Positions 42,770 through 52,259 of a DNA stretch of 64,000 nt are shown here, one piece after another. A program made the position numbers and the translations under genes. The notes under the pieces were generated by a model. It saw nothing but the letters and a program-made list of their open reading frames with translations. It searched no databases and was not told where the DNA came from. Numbering within the stretch: the first letter of the stretch is position 1; every line of letters begins with the position of its first letter. Source of the stretch: Thermococcus radiotolerans (lineage in GTDB: Archaea; Methanobacteriota_B; Thermococci; Thermococcales; Thermococcaceae); contig NZ_CP015106.1 in the NCBI RefSeq assembly GCF_002214565.1, positions 372,001 to 436,000 of the forward strand, read 5' to 3'.

Positions 42770-43648
42770 ATGGGGCTTGGTCTGTGGCTCAGAACGGGTC
42801 TGCTGATGGCCGTACTGACCGGGTTACTGATGGCCATCGGCTACGTCTTTGGAGGCCCCAGCGTGGCTTTCCTGATGTTCCTGTTCTCGATGGTCTTCAA
42901 CTTCATAACCTACTGGTACAGCGATAGAATCGTCCTGAGTTGGTACCGCGCGAGGATAGTTGACGAGTTCGAGGCCCCTGAGCTCTACGCGATAGTCAGA
43001 AAGCTCGCCGAGAACGCAGGCCTGCCGATGCCGAGGGTGGCCATAATTCCCAGCGAGACGCCAAACGCGTTCGCCACGGGGAGAGACCCGAAGCACGCGG
43101 TCGTTGCAGTCACAACCGGCCTGCTCAGAATCCTCGACAGGGACGAGCTCGAGGGAGTGATAGGCCATGAGCTTACTCATATAAAAAATAGAGACATGCT
43201 CATCGGAACCTTCGCGGCGGCCTTGGCCGGTGCCATCGTCCAGCTCGCCTACTGGGCCCGGTGGATAGCCATCTTCGGCGGTTTCGGAAGGGATGAAGAC
43301 GATGCCGGCAACGTGCTTGCGGCCATACTGATAGCGGTTCTGGCTCCAATAGCGGCGATGCTCATCCAGGCCGCCGTGAGCCGCTCGAGGGAGTTTTTAG
43401 CGGATGAAGGCGGGGCAAAGATAAGCGGCAAACCTTGGGCGCTCGCGAGTGCGCTGATGAAGATAGAGCGCGCCGTCAGCTACCGCCCGATGAGGGAAGG
43501 AAACCCAGCAACGGCTCACATGTTCATAGTGAACCCGTTCAAGGGAACCAGCCTGGCGAGTCTGTTCTCAACTCACCCGCCCACCGAGGCGAGGATTGAG
43601 AGGCTTAGGAAGATAGCGGAAGAAATGGGCTACGCCCCCACCTTCTGA
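42770..43648 (+). CDS. htpX: HtpX-like M48 membrane metalloprotease, copy 1
   Basis: This 292-residue protease has two N-terminal membrane segments (about 5-22 and 28-47), the zinc motif [10 protein letters not shown] (about 136-145), two further hydrophobic stretches, the third ligand in [12 protein letters not shown], and [10 protein letters not shown] at the end. HtpX removes misfolded membrane proteins under stress. GGAGGTGA lies 4 nt before the ATG, and a TATA element GGTTTTATTTG (42711-42721) gives its own promoter. A paralogue follows on the same strand after 80 nt. Confidence 0.93.
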   Translation: MGLGLWLRTGLLMAVLTGLLMAIGYVFGGPSVAFLMFLFSMVFNFITYWYSDRIVLSWYRARIVDEFEAPELYAIVRKLAENAGLPMPRVAIIPSETPNAFATGRDPKHAVVAVTTGLLRILDRDELEGVIGHELTHIKNRDMLIGTFAAALAGAIVQLAYWARWIAIFGGFGRDEDDAGNVLAAILIAVLAPIAAMLIQAAVSRSREFLADEGGAKISGKPWALASALMKIERAVSYRPMREGNPATAHMFIVNPFKGTSLASLFSTHPPTEARIERLRKIAEEMGYAPTF

Positions 43649-43728
43649 CTTCCCATTTCTGCCCACTTTTGGAGTGAACGAAAGGTTTGTAAAGGCGGTT
43701 TGAAAGGTAAACCAAAGAGGTGATGGAT

Positions 43729-44628
43729 GTGAAACTCTGGTTGTTCCTCAGGACAACGTTCATGATAGCCCTTCTAACCGGTCTTCTGATGGCCATGGGC
43801 TACCTTCTCGGCGGCGCTAGATGGATGACCTACATGTTCTGGTTCGCCGTTGGCATGAGCTTCCTCTCCCTCTGGTACAGCGACCAGCTCGTTCTCAAGA
43901 TGATGAAAGCCAAGATAGTGAGCAGGGAGGAGGCACCCGAGCTCTACGAGATAGTGGAAAAGCTCAGCAAAAGGGCCGGCCTTCCGATGCCTAGGATAGC
44001 GATAATCGACGACCCAACGCCGAACGCATTCGCCACGGGCAGAAACGCGAAGCACGCCCTCGTCACGGTCACGACCAGGATACTGGAGCTCCTCGATAGG
44101 GACGAGCTTGAGGGCGTTCTCGGCCACGAGCTGACCCACGTGAAGAACCACGACATCCTCGTGGGGACGATAGCGGGTGCCCTGGCCGGAGCTGTGGTTT
44201 ACATAGCGTACATAACCAAGTACCTGGCCTTCTTCAAGGTCATCTTCGGGGGCCTCAGCCTCGACCGCTTCATCTACGCCCTCCTCATCGCCATAACCGC
44301 CCCGATAGCGGCCATAATAATCCGCTCGGCTATAAGCAGACGGAGGGAGTTTGCGGCCGACGAGGGCGGGGCAAGACTCAGCGGGAAGCCTTGGGCCCTC
44401 GCGAGCGCTCTCCTCAAACTCGACGAGGCGGTTAAGAAACTTAAGGAGGAGGCTGCGGCCAAGAAGAAAAAGCCCCTCGGCAACCCTGGGCTGGCCCATC
44501 TCTTCATAGTGAATCACTTCGAGGGCGACAGGGTTTCCCAGCTCCTCGCAACCCATCCACCGACCAGGGAGCGCATAGCTCACCTCCGCGAGATAGCGAA
44601 GGACATGGGTGTCGAGTTCCCCTACTGA
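43729..44628 (+). CDS. htpX: HtpX-like M48 membrane metalloprotease, copy 2
   Basis: This 299-residue paralogue of the previous gene has the zinc motif HELTHVKNHD, ligand motif RREFAADEGGARLSG and ATHPPTRERI, with the same membrane plan. An insert with KEEAAAKKKK near 250 is not in copy 1. In-frame starts are GTG 43720, ATG 43723 and GTG 43729. The SD GAGGTGA (43717-43723) leaves about 5 nt to GTG 43729, the same geometry as in copy 1, so that start is chosen; annotators may prefer 43723. Confidence 0.9.
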   Translation: MKLWLFLRTTFMIALLTGLLMAMGYLLGGARWMTYMFWFAVGMSFLSLWYSDQLVLKMMKAKIVSREEAPELYEIVEKLSKRAGLPMPRIAIIDDPTPNAFATGRNAKHALVTVTTRILELLDRDELEGVLGHELTHVKNHDILVGTIAGALAGAVVYIAYITKYLAFFKVIFGGLSLDRFIYALLIAITAPIAAIIIRSAISRRREFAADEGGARLSGKPWALASALLKLDEAVKKLKEEAAAKKKKPLGNPGLAHLFIVNHFEGDRVSQLLATHPPTRERIAHLREIAKDMGVEFPY

Positions 44629-44668
44629 GCCTTTTCCGTTCTTACACCTTTTCCGACTGTATAATTAT

Positions 44669-44692
44669 CGAATTGTGTAATTCTTCAATTCG
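44669..44692 (+). promoter_or_regulatory. Inverted repeat and TATA element upstream of the amidohydrolase
   Basis: CGAATTG (44669-44675) and CAATTCG (44686-44692) are perfect arms around a 10-nt spacer. A TATA-like CATTTAAACG follows at 44704-44713, so the dyad stands directly upstream of the promoter where an activator could bind. Confidence 0.35.
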
Positions 44693-44737
44693 GGAATCGA
44701 CAAGCATTTAAACGTTAGTGCACATTTCTTAACGGTG

Positions 44738-45886
44738 ATGAACGTGAAAGCTGTCAAGGCTAATCTTCTCTACGACGGTCTGGGCAACGTTTTGAGGGAC
44801 GTCTACGTCGTTTTTGATAGAAACATCGTGGGCGTAACGAAGGAGAAGCCAAAGGAAGCCGAGGTGATAGCGGAGGGCGTTGTGACCCCTGCCTTCATAG
44901 ATGGCCACAGTCATATAGGAATGGATCGCTACGGCGAGCCCTATCAGGAGGGAGAGGCCAACGAGCAGATGGACGCGGTTCTTCCCCTGGTGGATGCCCT
45001 CTACTCCATCTACATGGACGACAAGGCCTTCCAACACTCCATTGAGTTCGGTGTGCTGTATTCATCGGTTCTGCCGGGGAGTGGAAACATCATCGGCGGA
45101 AAGGCCGTCTTCATCAAGAACTATGGACGCGACATAGAGGATACCTTCATCCAGTACGCCGGCGTTAAAGCGGCCTTCGGCTACAACCCGCGCTCGACAA
45201 AGGAGTGGAAAGGGACGAGGCCTAGCACGAGGATGGGTGCGATAGGGATTCTCCTCAACTGGCTGATAAAAACCAAAAACACCATAGCGCTCCTTGAGAA
45301 GGGCAAGAAGGAGCCGGAGGAGGTCGAGCCTACCGTTGAGGCCCTGATTCCTGTCCTGAAGGGAGAAGTTCCGCTCCGCGTCCACGTCCACAAGGAAGAT
45401 GACATCGCGGCGCTCCTCATGATAAAGCGGAAGTTCGGGCTCAAGATAACCATCGAGCACGCCGGCGACGTCCACAGCAGGGAGACCTTTGAGAAGATTA
45501 AGGCAGAGGGCGTTCCTGTAATCTACGGCCCCTTCGACTCCCATCCCTATAAGGTCGAGCTGAAGCACGAGGACTGGAAGAACGCGAAGTATTTACTTGA
45601 GGTCAAGCCCCTCTTCGGACTCATGAGCGACCACCCAGTTACGCTCCAGGCCAACCTTTACCTCCAGCTCAGGCACTTCATAAGGCTCGGCATGAGCAAG
45701 GCGGAGGCGATAAAGGTTATCACTCACAACAACGCGAAAATACTCGGCGTTGACGACAGACTCGGAAGCATAGAGAAGGGCAAGTGGGCCTCGCTGGTGG
45801 TCTGGAACGGCGATCCGTTCCACATGGAGAACTACCCGACGCACGTCTTTGCGGAGGGAGAGCTGATTCACGAGGCGGACTGGTGA
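44738..45886 (+). CDS. Amidohydrolase family protein (imidazolonepropionase-like)
   Basis: This 382-residue protein is a metal-dependent amidohydrolase: HxH in IDGHSHIGMD, the ligand Lys region after ~120, HVHKEDD, IEHAGD and the late LMSDHPV Asp, with a small beta domain formed by both termini (LLYDG...; KWASLVVWNGDP). The closest type is imidazolonepropionase and related amidohydrolases. The substrate is unknown. The ATG at 44738 sits where transcription is expected to start from the TATA element at 44704-44713, so the mRNA may be leaderless; a GTG at 44744 with GGTGAT upstream is the alternative. Confidence 0.88.
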   Translation: MNVKAVKANLLYDGLGNVLRDVYVVFDRNIVGVTKEKPKEAEVIAEGVVTPAFIDGHSHIGMDRYGEPYQEGEANEQMDAVLPLVDALYSIYMDDKAFQHSIEFGVLYSSVLPGSGNIIGGKAVFIKNYGRDIEDTFIQYAGVKAAFGYNPRSTKEWKGTRPSTRMGAIGILLNWLIKTKNTIALLEKGKKEPEEVEPTVEALIPVLKGEVPLRVHVHKEDDIAALLMIKRKFGLKITIEHAGDVHSRETFEKIKAEGVPVIYGPFDSHPYKVELKHEDWKNAKYLLEVKPLFGLMSDHPVTLQANLYLQLRHFIRLGMSKAEAIKVITHNNAKILGVDDRLGSIEKGKWASLVVWNGDPFHMENYPTHVFAEGELIHEADW

Positions 45887-45898
45887 TTTGAAGGTTTT

Positions 45899-45918
45899 CC
45901 AGTTTTTGTTTTTACTGG
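45899..45918. terminator. Bidirectional hairpin/T-rich terminator
   Basis: CCAGT and ACTGG arms flank a T-rich loop in the 44-nt gap between the convergent amidohydrolase and SDR genes. T-tracts on the + strand (45903-45913) and TTATTGTTC behind it suit termination of the amidohydrolase transcript. Confidence 0.45.
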
Positions 45919-45930
45919 TTTATTGTTCTT

Positions 45931-46737
45931 TCAGAGGTCAACACTCCTCGTCATCGCGCCGTCTATGACCACCGTCGAGCCGAGCATGTACTCTGCCTCC
46001 TCGCTCAGGAGAAAGGCCACCAGCGAACCTAACTCGTCCCATCTGCCGGTTCTGTGGAGGGGCGTTCTTCCAAGCACTTCCCGCTCCCAGGTCTCATCAA
46101 AGGGCTCTCCCCTCGACTCGGCGACTGCCCTAAGGTTCTCCCTCGCGCCGGGTGTATCGAAGCTTCCGAGCAGAACGCTGTGGGCCCTTATTCCGTGCTT
46201 TCCGTAGGTTCTCGAAACGCTCTTCGCCAGCTGAACCAGGCCGGCCCTCGTAACGTCCGCCAGAACCAGCGGCGGCATTGGCTCCTTTATCGAGACGGAG
46301 TTGAGGTAAACGAGGATGCCTTTCTTCCCGTTCTCAATCCATTTCCTGATGAGAAGTATCGTTAGATAACCTGGAGCGATCGAGTGAAGCTTCGCCGCCT
46401 CCAGCCAGTCCGCATAGTCAGCTTCATGGACTAAACATGGCTCGCAGGAGACGTTGGGGGCATTCCAGACGAGGGCGTCAACACCGTCTAGGGCATCCCA
46501 GGCCTTTGATACCAGATTTTCCAGATCTTCCTTTTCCCCGACGTCCGCAATCACGCCGTAGACCTCTCCGTATTCCGAGAGCTTCTCCAGAGCTTTTTTC
46601 AGGTTCTCCTCATTCCGTGAGCTTACCACGACGCGTGCGTTCCTCTTCAACAGTTCCCTTGCAACGTTGAAGCCTATACCGCGCGATGAGGCCGTGACGA
46701 TGACCCCAAGGCCGTCCAGATTTATCTCCACCGGCAT
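45931..46737 (-). CDS. SDR-family oxidoreductase with altered catalytic residues
   Basis: This 268-residue protein has the SDR nucleotide-binding start (VTASSRGIGFNVA), ADVGEKEDL and a C-terminal LGSTVVIDGAMT. However, the usual NNAG is NAPN, and the stretch that should hold YxxxK reads VLADVTRAGLVQLAK, so the catalytic Tyr seems absent and the Lys appears as Arg. Upstream Ser (NSVS) is kept. It may act on an unusual substrate or not at all. The ATG at 46737 has no SD; a TATA-like element on the minus strand near 46762 puts the start close to the ATG (leaderless). The longer frame is rejected. Confidence 0.8.
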   Translation of the reverse strand: MPVEINLDGLGVIVTASSRGIGFNVARELLKRNARVVVSSRNEENLKKALEKLSEYGEVYGVIADVGEKEDLENLVSKAWDALDGVDALVWNAPNVSCEPCLVHEADYADWLEAAKLHSIAPGYLTILLIRKWIENGKKGILVYLNSVSIKEPMPPLVLADVTRAGLVQLAKSVSRTYGKHGIRAHSVLLGSFDTPGARENLRAVAESRGEPFDETWEREVLGRTPLHRTGRWDELGSLVAFLLSEEAEYMLGSTVVIDGAMTRSVDL

Positions 46738-46763
46738 GGAGAAAAGTTGGGGAAGGGGAATAA

Positions 46764-47819
<1,056 letters not shown>

Positions 47820-47931
47820 CGCTCTTTTCTTTCCAATCTCCCTGACCTTCCTTCTTGTCGGTACTGTGGTTCCCGGGGCACTGCAAAATGCTTTTATTTG
47901 TGCATGCAGTATGTGCATCAGGGGTGGAATC

Positions 47932-49362
47932 TTGACGCTGACGTTTGATGAAGTCCTTAAGCGCCCCAAAAGGGGCAGCGTTGATGAAGCCATCGCCGAA
48001 CTCAAAAATCTTCTCGGGGACAAGGTTTCGACCAAGCCTGCTGACCTCTTTTCGTACAGCCACGACTACTGGCTCATAACCTTCCACTGGCTGCTGAAGG
48101 GTAAAGTTCCAGCGCTTCCCGATGCGGCGGTGTTTCCGGAGAGCGAGGAAGACGTTGTGAAAGCAGTTAAGGTGGCTCACGAAAAAGGCGTTCCTCTCTA
48201 TCCCTACGGCGGCGGCTCTGGAGTTTTGGGAGCAACAGTGCCTGAGTACGGGGGCATAGTGGTTGACCTGAAGCGTCTTAGGGACCTGAGACTTTACGAG
48301 GATGACCTTATGGTCGAGGCCGGTGCTGGAGTCAACGGCTATTACATCGAGGAGTACCTCAACAGAAGGGGCTACACACTCGGCCACTTTCCGCAGTCGC
48401 TCTACCCCTCAACGGTGGGCGGCTGGGTTGCCACCAAGGCTATAGGCCAGTTCTCGACCAGATACGGCGGCATCGAGGATATGGTGCTTGGCATAAGGGC
48501 GGTAATTCCGCCCGGGAAGCTCATCGAGCTCAAACCACACCCAAGGACGGCAACGGGTCCCGACCTGCGGAAGCTCTTCGTTGGGAGCGAGGGAATATTC
48601 GGCATCATGACTAGAGTATGGCTCAAAGTCCGCCCCTACCCGGAGGAGCGCTTTTTGCTCTCCTTTGCATCGGAGAGCCTTGAGGAGGCCCTGGACTCCG
48701 TCAGGCGGATACTCCACCGAGGCGCGAGGCCGGCGGTGGTGAGGATATACGACCGGGTCGAAACGAAGAGGCACTTCTACAAATTCGAAGAGCTGTACGG
48801 AAAGATAGGGACGGTCATCATAGTCGAGGGAGACTCTAGGCTGGCAAGGGCCGAGAAGGAAATCGTTGAGGGGGAATTCAAGGGGGTGCCTGCCGGAGAG
48901 GAACCCGTGAGGCACTGGCTCAAGACGAGGTTCAACGTGAAGGAGATATCCGAGTTCGCGCCGATCGGAGTGGTCATAGACACGATAGAGGTTGCGGTAA
49001 ACTGGAGCAGGGCTGCGGAACTTTATGGGAACGTCATCAGGGCCATGAAGTCTGTGAAGGGTACGCTGATGGCTTCCGCCCATGCTTCGCACTTTTACGA
49101 CCAGGGTGTCTGCTTCTACTTCACCTTTGCAGGCGTTCCCCCGAAGGGCAGAAGCGCGGAGGAGTTCTACAACGCGGTCTGGGATGCCGCAATGAGGGCC
49201 ACGCTCGATAGTGGAGGCACGATAAGCCACCATCACGGAATAGGCCGTCACAGGCGGGGATGGCTCGCGGAGGAGCTGGGAGATGCCTACGAGGTGCTGA
49301 GGAAGATTAAGCTCGCGATAGATGAGAAGGATGTTATGAACCCTGGCAATATGGTGATGTGA
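47932..49362 (+). CDS. FAD-linked oxidase, AGPS/GlcD-like (operon gene 1)
   Basis: This protein of 476 residues has a VAO-type FAD domain (YPYGGGSGVLGATVPEYGGIVVDL, then PSTVGGWVATKAIGQFSTRYGGIEDMV) and a C-terminal substrate domain ending in ISHHHGIGRHRRGWL and DEKDVMNPGNM, a pattern shared with alkylglycerone-phosphate synthase and D-lactate/glycolate dehydrogenases. It is an FAD enzyme for a 2-hydroxy-acid or phosphorylated substrate. GGGGTGG (47921-47927) sits 4 nt before a TTG at 47932, and a TATA element CTTTTATTTG (47891-47900) puts the start near 47922, so earlier in-frame ATGs are rejected. Its stop abuts the next ATG. Confidence 0.82.
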   Translation: MTLTFDEVLKRPKRGSVDEAIAELKNLLGDKVSTKPADLFSYSHDYWLITFHWLLKGKVPALPDAAVFPESEEDVVKAVKVAHEKGVPLYPYGGGSGVLGATVPEYGGIVVDLKRLRDLRLYEDDLMVEAGAGVNGYYIEEYLNRRGYTLGHFPQSLYPSTVGGWVATKAIGQFSTRYGGIEDMVLGIRAVIPPGKLIELKPHPRTATGPDLRKLFVGSEGIFGIMTRVWLKVRPYPEERFLLSFASESLEEALDSVRRILHRGARPAVVRIYDRVETKRHFYKFEELYGKIGTVIIVEGDSRLARAEKEIVEGEFKGVPAGEEPVRHWLKTRFNVKEISEFAPIGVVIDTIEVAVNWSRAAELYGNVIRAMKSVKGTLMASAHASHFYDQGVCFYFTFAGVPPKGRSAEEFYNAVWDAAMRATLDSGGTISHHHGIGRHRRGWLAEELGDAYEVLRKIKLAIDEKDVMNPGNMVM

Positions 49363-50499
49363 ATGCCCGGGAAGTGGGACTGGCTCAAGGACGAAATCGG
49401 CTTCTCGAACCTTCTTACAGGCGGAAGGATGATCTTCAAGGTCGTTCAGGGAAAGCTCTCGGCGGATGACCTGACCAAGTGCGCCCTCTGTCCCAACATG
49501 TGCCGCCATGCTTGTCCAGTTTCGATAGTTGAAGGGCGCGAAACGACCTCCCCTGCAGGGAAGGCGCGGGTCGCGCTCATGATACGCGAGGGACGGCTCG
49601 AACTGAACCTCGACAACCTGGAGCCTCTGTACACCTGCCTCGGCTGCGACCTGTGCACCCTCTACTGTCCGTTTGAGTTCTCGGTCGCCGACCTCATCCA
49701 GCCGGTGAAGGAAGAGGCCGTGAATATGGGCGTGGTGTTCGAAGAGTTCAGGAAAGTTTTTGAAAACCTTGAAACGTCGGGGGACGTCTACGGGAACGCT
49801 GATTCGGGTACGGACGGTTCGGGGAAAGTCCTCTACTTCAAGGGCTGTACCGTGAGGAACGAGAGGCCGGAACTGGCCGAAAAGACCCTGGTCCTCCTTG
49901 AGAAGCTCGGCTATGAAGCCTTCACCATAAGCGAGACCTGTTGCGGCCTCCCGGCGTACAACCTTGGCAATACGGAGCTGTTTAAGAAGGTCGCCAAGAG
50001 AACCGCGGAGAGGCTCAACGCAACCGGTGCAGAGCTGATAGTCACCTCGTGCCCCTCTTGTGCCTACACCTTCCACGTCCTCTACCCCAAATACGGGATA
50101 AAGCTCAAACCTCAGGTTCTGCACATAACGGAGCTCCTTGGCGAGGTCATCGGCGGTCTGAAGCTGAAGGGGGCTGGAACGGTGACCTACCACAATCCCT
50201 GCAAGCTCGCGCTGCATCTCGGGCGGAGGGGGCTCCTCAAGAGTCTGCTGGAGAATGTGGAAGGGCTTGAAATCAGGGAGCCGCGCAGGGAGCTCTTCTG
50301 CTGCGGTCACGGTGGGAGTGCCGTCTCAAGGCTGAAGCCGGAGCTTGCCGAGGAAATTGCCGCGGAGAGGAGGAAGCAGCTCAGGGACGGCGCAGCCAGA
50401 GTCGTGACGGCCTGCCCGAGCTGTGAACTGGCACTCAACGGTGATGGTCTGGAGGTTCTCGATATAGTCGAGTTCCTGCTGGAGAGGATGGAAGAATGA
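49363..50499 (+). CDS. GlpC/HdrB-like Fe-S protein with two CCG domains (operon gene 2)
   Basis: This 378-residue protein has two ferredoxin-like [4Fe-4S] sets (CALCPNMCRHACP and CLGCDLCTLYCP, about 38-105), then two cysteine-rich CCG domains (CT...ETCCGLPAYN with TSCPSCAY, and HNPC...LFCCGHGG with TACPSCE). This architecture is found in GlpC of anaerobic glycerol-3-phosphate dehydrogenase and in GlcF and LldE/LutA, where it moves electrons from flavoproteins. It partners the FAD oxidase upstream or the GlpA-like protein downstream. ATG follows the previous TGA with zero spacing; GGTGATG acts as SD. Confidence 0.9.
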   Translation: MPGKWDWLKDEIGFSNLLTGGRMIFKVVQGKLSADDLTKCALCPNMCRHACPVSIVEGRETTSPAGKARVALMIREGRLELNLDNLEPLYTCLGCDLCTLYCPFEFSVADLIQPVKEEAVNMGVVFEEFRKVFENLETSGDVYGNADSGTDGSGKVLYFKGCTVRNERPELAEKTLVLLEKLGYEAFTISETCCGLPAYNLGNTELFKKVAKRTAERLNATGAELIVTSCPSCAYTFHVLYPKYGIKLKPQVLHITELLGEVIGGLKLKGAGTVTYHNPCKLALHLGRRGLLKSLLENVEGLEIREPRRELFCCGHGGSAVSRLKPELAEEIAAERRKQLRDGAARVVTACPSCELALNGDGLEVLDIVEFLLERMEE

Positions 50500-52259
50500 G
50501 CCTCGAATCAAAGGTTCGGAAGGTCCTTGGGAGGTTTCCTTACAGAATCACCTTCGAGATCAGGGACGGCGTGGTCTTCCTCGACGGGGAAGTGGAGGCT
50601 TACGAGGAATGGGTCGAGATTGGGCTTGCAATAGGGAGCATCAAGGGCGTTGAGGGCGTGGTGAACAGGATAAAATGGAAGGACTACCCCGAGGAGGAGT
50701 TCAGGCGTAAGGAAGAGCGGAGGAGGGAGCTCTACGAGGAAAACAAGGATAGAATCATCGGCGAGTACGACGTCCTCATAATCGGGGGCGGTGTTACCGG
50801 GACGGCGATAGCGAGGGAGCTCTCAAAGTACCGGCTGAAGGTCGCCCTCCTCGAAAAAGCCACCGACGTTTCTGTGGGAGCATCGAAGGCGAACAACGGG
50901 ATGATACACCCTGGCGTGGCCCCGAAGCGCGGCACGCTGAAGGCCAAACTCAACGTCAGGGGAAACGCGATGTATGATGAGCTTGCCAGGGATTTGGGGG
51001 TCAAGTTCAAGCGCGTCGGAAGCCTCTGGCTGATAACCCCACGGACACTCCAGAAGTACAGGAGATACCTGCCGGGCCCGTTCTACAAATTCGTCTCGGC
51101 CTACATTCTTCCGTACATCGTGAAGCTCAAGGGCATGCTGAACGGCGTTAAGGGGATACGCATAATCAGAGGCGAGGGAATATGGAAACTGGAACCTAAG
51201 GCCACGAGGGGAGCCTGGGCCGCGGTTTACGTGCCGTCAACGGGAATACTTGACCCCTACGACCTCGTCGTTGCCCTGGCGGAAAACGCGATTGCCAACG
51301 GGGTTGAAATACACCTCGAGACAGAAGTGGTGGGCTTCATCCGGGAAGGGGAGACCATTAAGGGCGTCGTTACGAACAGGGGGACTTTTCTGGCGAGGTA
51401 CGTCGTGAACGCCGCCGGCGTTTTCGCTGATGAGATAGCCGAGCTCGCCGGCTCGAGGGAGTACACCATACACCCGAGGAAGGGCGTGATCCTTCTCTTC
51501 GACAAAGAGCTTGAGGGATGGGTGAACCACTGCGTCACCGAGCTCAGGTTTCCTGCGCCGGCCCACACCAAGGGCGGTGGCATAAACCCCACCGTTCACG
51601 GAAACATCCTCTGGGGGCCGACTGCAGTGGAGGTGCCGGATAAAACCGACACGTCAGTCCATCCCGAGGAGATCGAAGAGATACTCGAGCGCTACAAGGA
51701 GGTATACCCGGACTTTCCGAAGCACAGGATAATCCGCTACTTTGCCGGGGTCAGGGCGCCGACCTTCACGGAGGACTTCATAATAAGGCCCGCCAAGTGG
51801 GTGAAGAACCTCCTCCACGTCGCAGGGATACAGTCTCCCGGGCTCGCGTCAGCACCTGCGATAGCGGAGTACGCCGTCGAGCAGCTGCACTCGATGGGAC
51901 TCACTCTAGAGCCGAAGCCCGACTTCAACCCGCACAGGGAACCGATTCCTCGTGCGAGCGAGATGAGCCTTGAGGAACTCGATAGGAGGATAAAGGAAGA
52001 CCCGCGCTGGGGCAACATCGTGTGCACCTGCGAGATGGTCTCGGAGGCTGAAATAGTGGAGGCGATACGCCGGGGCGCGAGAACCCTTGACGCCATCAAG
52101 AGACGTACGAGGCTCGGAATGGGAACGTGCCAGGGCGGTTACTGCACGCTGAGAGCGGCGGAGATACTGTCAAGGGAGCTGGGAGTTCCGATTTCCCAGG
52201 TCGTCAAGGAGAACGGTGGAAGGCTCTTCAACGGCACCGTTAGGGGTGAGGAACCGTGA
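50496..52259 (+). CDS. GlpA-like FAD dehydrogenase with N-terminal BON and C-terminal [2Fe-2S] BFD domain (operon gene 3)
   Basis: This 587-residue protein has three parts. Residues about 5-70 resemble a BON domain (RITFEIRDGVVFLDGEVEAY...GVEGVVNRIKW). About 85-490 is a DAO/GlpA FAD domain (VLIIGGGVTGTAIARELS, GMIHPG, HPRKGVILLFD, GIQSPGLASAPAIAEYAV). About 510-560 is a BFD-like [2Fe-2S] domain with CTCEMVSEAEI and GMGTCQGGYC. The last two match anaerobic glycerol-3-phosphate dehydrogenase subunit A; the BON part is not usual there. The substrate may be glycerol-3-phosphate or an analogue. It overlaps its neighbours by 4 nt on both sides. Confidence 0.85.
   Translation: MSLESKVRKVLGRFPYRITFEIRDGVVFLDGEVEAYEEWVEIGLAIGSIKGVEGVVNRIKWKDYPEEEFRRKEERRRELYEENKDRIIGEYDVLIIGGGVTGTAIARELSKYRLKVALLEKATDVSVGASKANNGMIHPGVAPKRGTLKAKLNVRGNAMYDELARDLGVKFKRVGSLWLITPRTLQKYRRYLPGPFYKFVSAYILPYIVKLKGMLNGVKGIRIIRGEGIWKLEPKATRGAWAAVYVPSTGILDPYDLVVALAENAIANGVEIHLETEVVGFIREGETIKGVVTNRGTFLARYVVNAAGVFADEIAELAGSREYTIHPRKGVILLFDKELEGWVNHCVTELRFPAPAHTKGGGINPTVHGNILWGPTAVEVPDKTDTSVHPEEIEEILERYKEVYPDFPKHRIIRYFAGVRAPTFTEDFIIRPAKWVKNLLHVAGIQSPGLASAPAIAEYAVEQLHSMGLTLEPKPDFNPHREPIPRASEMSLEELDRRIKEDPRWGNIVCTCEMVSEAEIVEAIRRGARTLDAIKRRTRLGMGTCQGGYCTLRAAEILSRELGVPISQVVKENGGRLFNGTVRGEEP

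Noticed and set aside
48409-50310. 633-codon open frame on the minus strand opposite the first two genes of the redox operon
   Set aside because: Antisense shadow of two certain genes with clear motifs; composition (many Arg, Pro, His, Leu) is typical of frame shadows.
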